NCBI GenBank assembly: GCA_021772195.1
Contig: JAJFML010000096.1
Coordinates: forward strand, 1-6,737
Direction: 5' to 3'
DNA from: Chlamydiota bacterium
GTDB lineage: Bacteria; Chlamydiota; Chlamydiia; Chlamydiales; SM23-39
Length of the DNA stretch: 6,737 nucleotides
Shown one piece after another: positions 5,315 through 6,737 of the stretch (position 1 is the stretch's first letter; each line of letters opens with the position of its first letter). The notes under the pieces were generated by a model. The model was given only the letters and a program-made list of their open reading frames with translations. It was not told where the DNA came from and did not search any database. The position numbers and the translations under genes were made by a program.

Positions 5315-5797
5315 ATGATTAAACAGATTTTGTTTTGCGCTTTAGCGCTACTTACAGTTGTTGGAGTCTATGCAGGTGCAGCCAGGTTTGTTGGCACAAA
5401 TGATCATTATATGGATTACCACGTTCGCAACAATCAATATGCGGTCATCTATATCAATATAAACAATGTGACAGAGGAAACTATGAAAGAGAGAGCTCTT
5501 ACTCGTGCTGCAGAAGTAGCTAAGAGTAAAGGGTATCGTTATTTCAAAGTTATGACTTCTAAGGAAGTCTATGTAACTCAAACAGATGAGCCTAGAGAAC
5601 AGGCTCCAAGCAATCTTTACCAAGAGATGATTATAGAAAAGGGATTTAGTAGGAACAGGACAGCTCCATCTAGACAGAACCCTTCAGCTACAGGTGTCTT
5701 TCCCGCATATAAGAATGTGATTGCGCTCTATCATGAAGCTCCTTCAGGTGATTATGAGCATGTTTGCGATTACATCTGGTGTAAGAAAGCATCGTAA
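5315..5797 (+). CDS. Small exported protein with RAAE...GYRYF motif, function unknown
   Basis: The product has 160 residues. The N-terminus (MIKQILFCALALLTVVGVYA) is a signal peptide; cleavage after VYA or after AGA both look possible. Cys8 lies inside the hydrophobic core and is not a lipobox cysteine. The middle reads YAVIYININNVTEETMKERA, then RAAEVAKSKGYRYFKV (64-79). This arrangement, a beta strand then an alanine-rich helix with RAAE and a G-aromatic-x-aromatic-F element, recalls small bacterial envelope lipoproteins of the CC0125/CC1285 type; I place it there only tentatively. The remainder is polar, and two cysteines near the end (151 and 156, CDYIWC) could form a disulfide. The gene is convergent with the MarC-family gene, 17 bases apart, with no clear terminator between them. 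Confidence 0.8.
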   Translation: MIKQILFCALALLTVVGVYAGAARFVGTNDHYMDYHVRNNQYAVIYININNVTEETMKERALTRAAEVAKSKGYRYFKVMTSKEVYVTQTDEPREQAPSNLYQEMIIEKGFSRNRTAPSRQNPSATGVFPAYKNVIALYHEAPSGDYEHVCDYIWCKKAS

Positions 5798-5814
5798 GAG
5801 CTGATTAATTGAGT

Positions 5815-6447
5815 TTAGCTGGCAAGTCCTGGAAACATGGTGATTAATCCTTGACCTATAGATTCGATTGCATTTGAGGCAAGGATCAAACCACCGATTC
5901 TTGTGAAGATGTTTATGCCAACTCTGCCTAAGAGTCGTTCTAAGAATCCTGAAAAATAGAGACCAAGCCCCATGGTAAATGTGACAGCTAGGGCAGAGCC
6001 TAGCATAAATATTAAGTTCAAGGGACCATGGTACGAGCTTGTTTTGATAACAACAGTACTTATAGCGCCAGGTCCTGCGATAAGAGGCATTGCAAGAGGA
6101 GTTATTCCGACTTGTTCTTTTTGAATGGCATCTCTTGTCTCACCACTGGTAATCTTAATACGGCTTTTTTCTGCATTTAACATCGATAGAGCAAGTAAGA
6201 AGACGACAAAGCCTCCAGCTACTCGAAAGGGTGCAAGGCCAATCCCTAAAATACCTAGAAAGGGGCCGCCTACAAGGGTAACACTTATCAGTATGATCCC
6301 GACAGTAAGGGTTGTAATTAGTCCCGTTCTCCGTCTTTCTTCTGGGGTCTCATCTTCAGTGAGTCCCAACATCGCAGGAAGAGCTCCAATGGGGTTGCAG
6401 ACGACAAGAAGAGCTACAAAGTAGTTAACTATTTCGTACGTAGTCAT
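5815..6447 (-). CDS. MarC family (UPF0056) integral membrane protein
   Basis: This is a complete 210-residue member of the MarC family of inner-membrane proteins (relatives: E. coli MarC, YchE, YhgN), whose substrate or transport role is not established. Family signs are NPIGALP (18-24), FRVAGG followed by a hydrophobic segment (74-90), and PLAMPLIAGPGAIST (117-131), which sit in the two halves of the fold. Six membrane segments can be read at about 6-27, 43-61, 63-90, 113-136, 143-166 and 186-205. A charged cytoplasmic-type loop (EDETPEERRR, 31-40) follows the first, and a second polar loop (93-111) separates the halves. On its own strand GGAAGGA lies just upstream of the ATG, supporting the start. 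Length and motifs are typical of the family and nothing looks broken. I leave the symbol blank because the sequence does not separate marC, ychE and yhgN subgroups for me. Confidence 0.93.
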   Translation of the reverse strand: MTTYEIVNYFVALLVVCNPIGALPAMLGLTEDETPEERRRTGLITTLTVGIILISVTLVGGPFLGILGIGLAPFRVAGGFVVFLLALSMLNAEKSRIKITSGETRDAIQKEQVGITPLAMPLIAGPGAISTVVIKTSSYHGPLNLIFMLGSALAVTFTMGLGLYFSGFLERLLGRVGINIFTRIGGLILASNAIESIGQGLITMFPGLAS

Positions 6448-6555
6448 TACAATCCTTCCTTTTCTACAAAAATCTCATAAGTTAAATAATTAAAGCAAGT
6501 TCTTGTTTTTTATTTATAAATATGTCAAAAATTAAGTTAGGGGGGGAGAAAGAAA
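6448..6555. promoter_or_regulatory. Divergent intergenic region between the MarC-family and DUF502 genes
   Basis: This 108-base A/T-rich region must drive both flanking genes. On the minus strand an exact TTGACA lies at 6523-6528, but the bases 16-18 downstream of it do not form a -10 box. On the plus strand TATAAA at 6515-6520 is a possible -10 box for the DUF502 gene, with no clear -35 box. The right end holds the ribosome binding site GGAG (6545-6548), which lies at the end of a G7 run (6540-6546). Confidence 0.4.
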
Positions 6556-6737
6556 ATGCACTTAGGGAAGATCTTTACTAGAGGCTTATTTGCAGTCACT
6601 CCTATTGCTGTGACAATAGCCGTTCTGATCTGGGTATTCATGTTCTTTGAGAGTACTTTTGCGCCCCCTCTTAAAGCAATTATCGGTAACTACTATTTCC
6701 CAGGCCTTGGAATTGTCATTGCTTTTATCCTTATTTT
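6556..6737 (+). CDS. DUF502 (COV-like) membrane protein, N-terminal part only
   Basis: The ATG at 6556 follows GGAG (6545-6548) by seven bases and opens a frame that runs off the window after 60 codons. The visible part starts MHLGKIFTRGLFAVTPIAVT, a first membrane helix (about 11-31, ending IWVFMFF), a short loop with FAPPLKAIIGNYYF, then PGLGIVIAFILI beginning the second helix. The pattern, a basic start, then TRGLxxxxPIAxT, then a loop, then PGLGxxxxxxLI, is that of DUF502 proteins, a family of bacterial and plant (COV) membrane proteins without a settled biochemical role. The call rests on this short segment. Confidence 0.78.
   Translation, partial: MHLGKIFTRGLFAVTPIAVTIAVLIWVFMFFESTFAPPLKAIIGNYYFPGLGIVIAFILI

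Noticed and set aside
5248..5330. 11-bp inverted repeat AAATCTGTTTA (5248-5258) and TAAACAGATTT (5320-5330) around the 5315 start
   Set aside because: The left arm lies upstream of the TATAAT box so it would not be in the RNA, and A/T-rich 11-mers of this kind are expected by chance several times in a window this size.
1..6737. tRNA, rRNA, CRISPR array, insertion sequence or integrase
   Set aside because: No cloverleaf, regularly spaced repeat, transposase motif or flanking target duplication was seen.

Overview
The window is low-GC DNA, roughly 38-40% GC by eye, with strong AGGAGG-type ribosome binding sites and Sec-type signal peptides. That points to a Gram-negative-type bacterium. The presence of a proteobacterial-type glutamate-cysteine ligase, a MarC-family protein, a DUF502 (COV-like) membrane protein and a run of small exported proteins of unknown function would suit a chlamydia-like or similar host-associated bacterium. 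That placement is inference; nothing in the window proves the taxon.

Layout, left to right. Bases 1-191 hold what may be the tail of an upstream gene, then a short rho-independent terminator (113-134) and the gshA ribosome binding site. Bases 192-1498 encode glutamate-cysteine ligase (gshA), the first enzyme of glutathione synthesis. Its catalytic core is intact, but the reading frame changes near both ends, each time at a run of A residues. Bases 1551-2582 and 2685-3641 encode two paralogous exported proteins. Each is built from two copies of a tryptophan-rich domain of about 100 residues. The first ends in a long tail with a glycine every fourth residue; in the second that tail is only a remnant. 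Base 3659 starts a third, alpha-helical exported protein only 17 nt behind the second, so these two are probably one transcript. A fourth exported helical protein (4384-5181) sits behind a perfect 13-bp inverted repeat that would fold over its Shine-Dalgarno sequence and start codon. It is followed by a textbook terminator (5193-5231). A fifth exported protein (5315-5797) carries an RAAE...GYRYF motif. It converges on a MarC-family membrane protein on the minus strand (5815-6447). A DUF502-type membrane protein starts divergently at 6556 and runs off the window.

The core of the window is therefore a cluster of five consecutive genes for small exported proteins with no recognisable enzyme motifs, placed between housekeeping or membrane genes. 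The points most worth checking are the double frame disruption of gshA, the start-codon hairpin at 4334-4387, the internal and gene duplication of the tryptophan-rich proteins, and the GX3 repeat tail.
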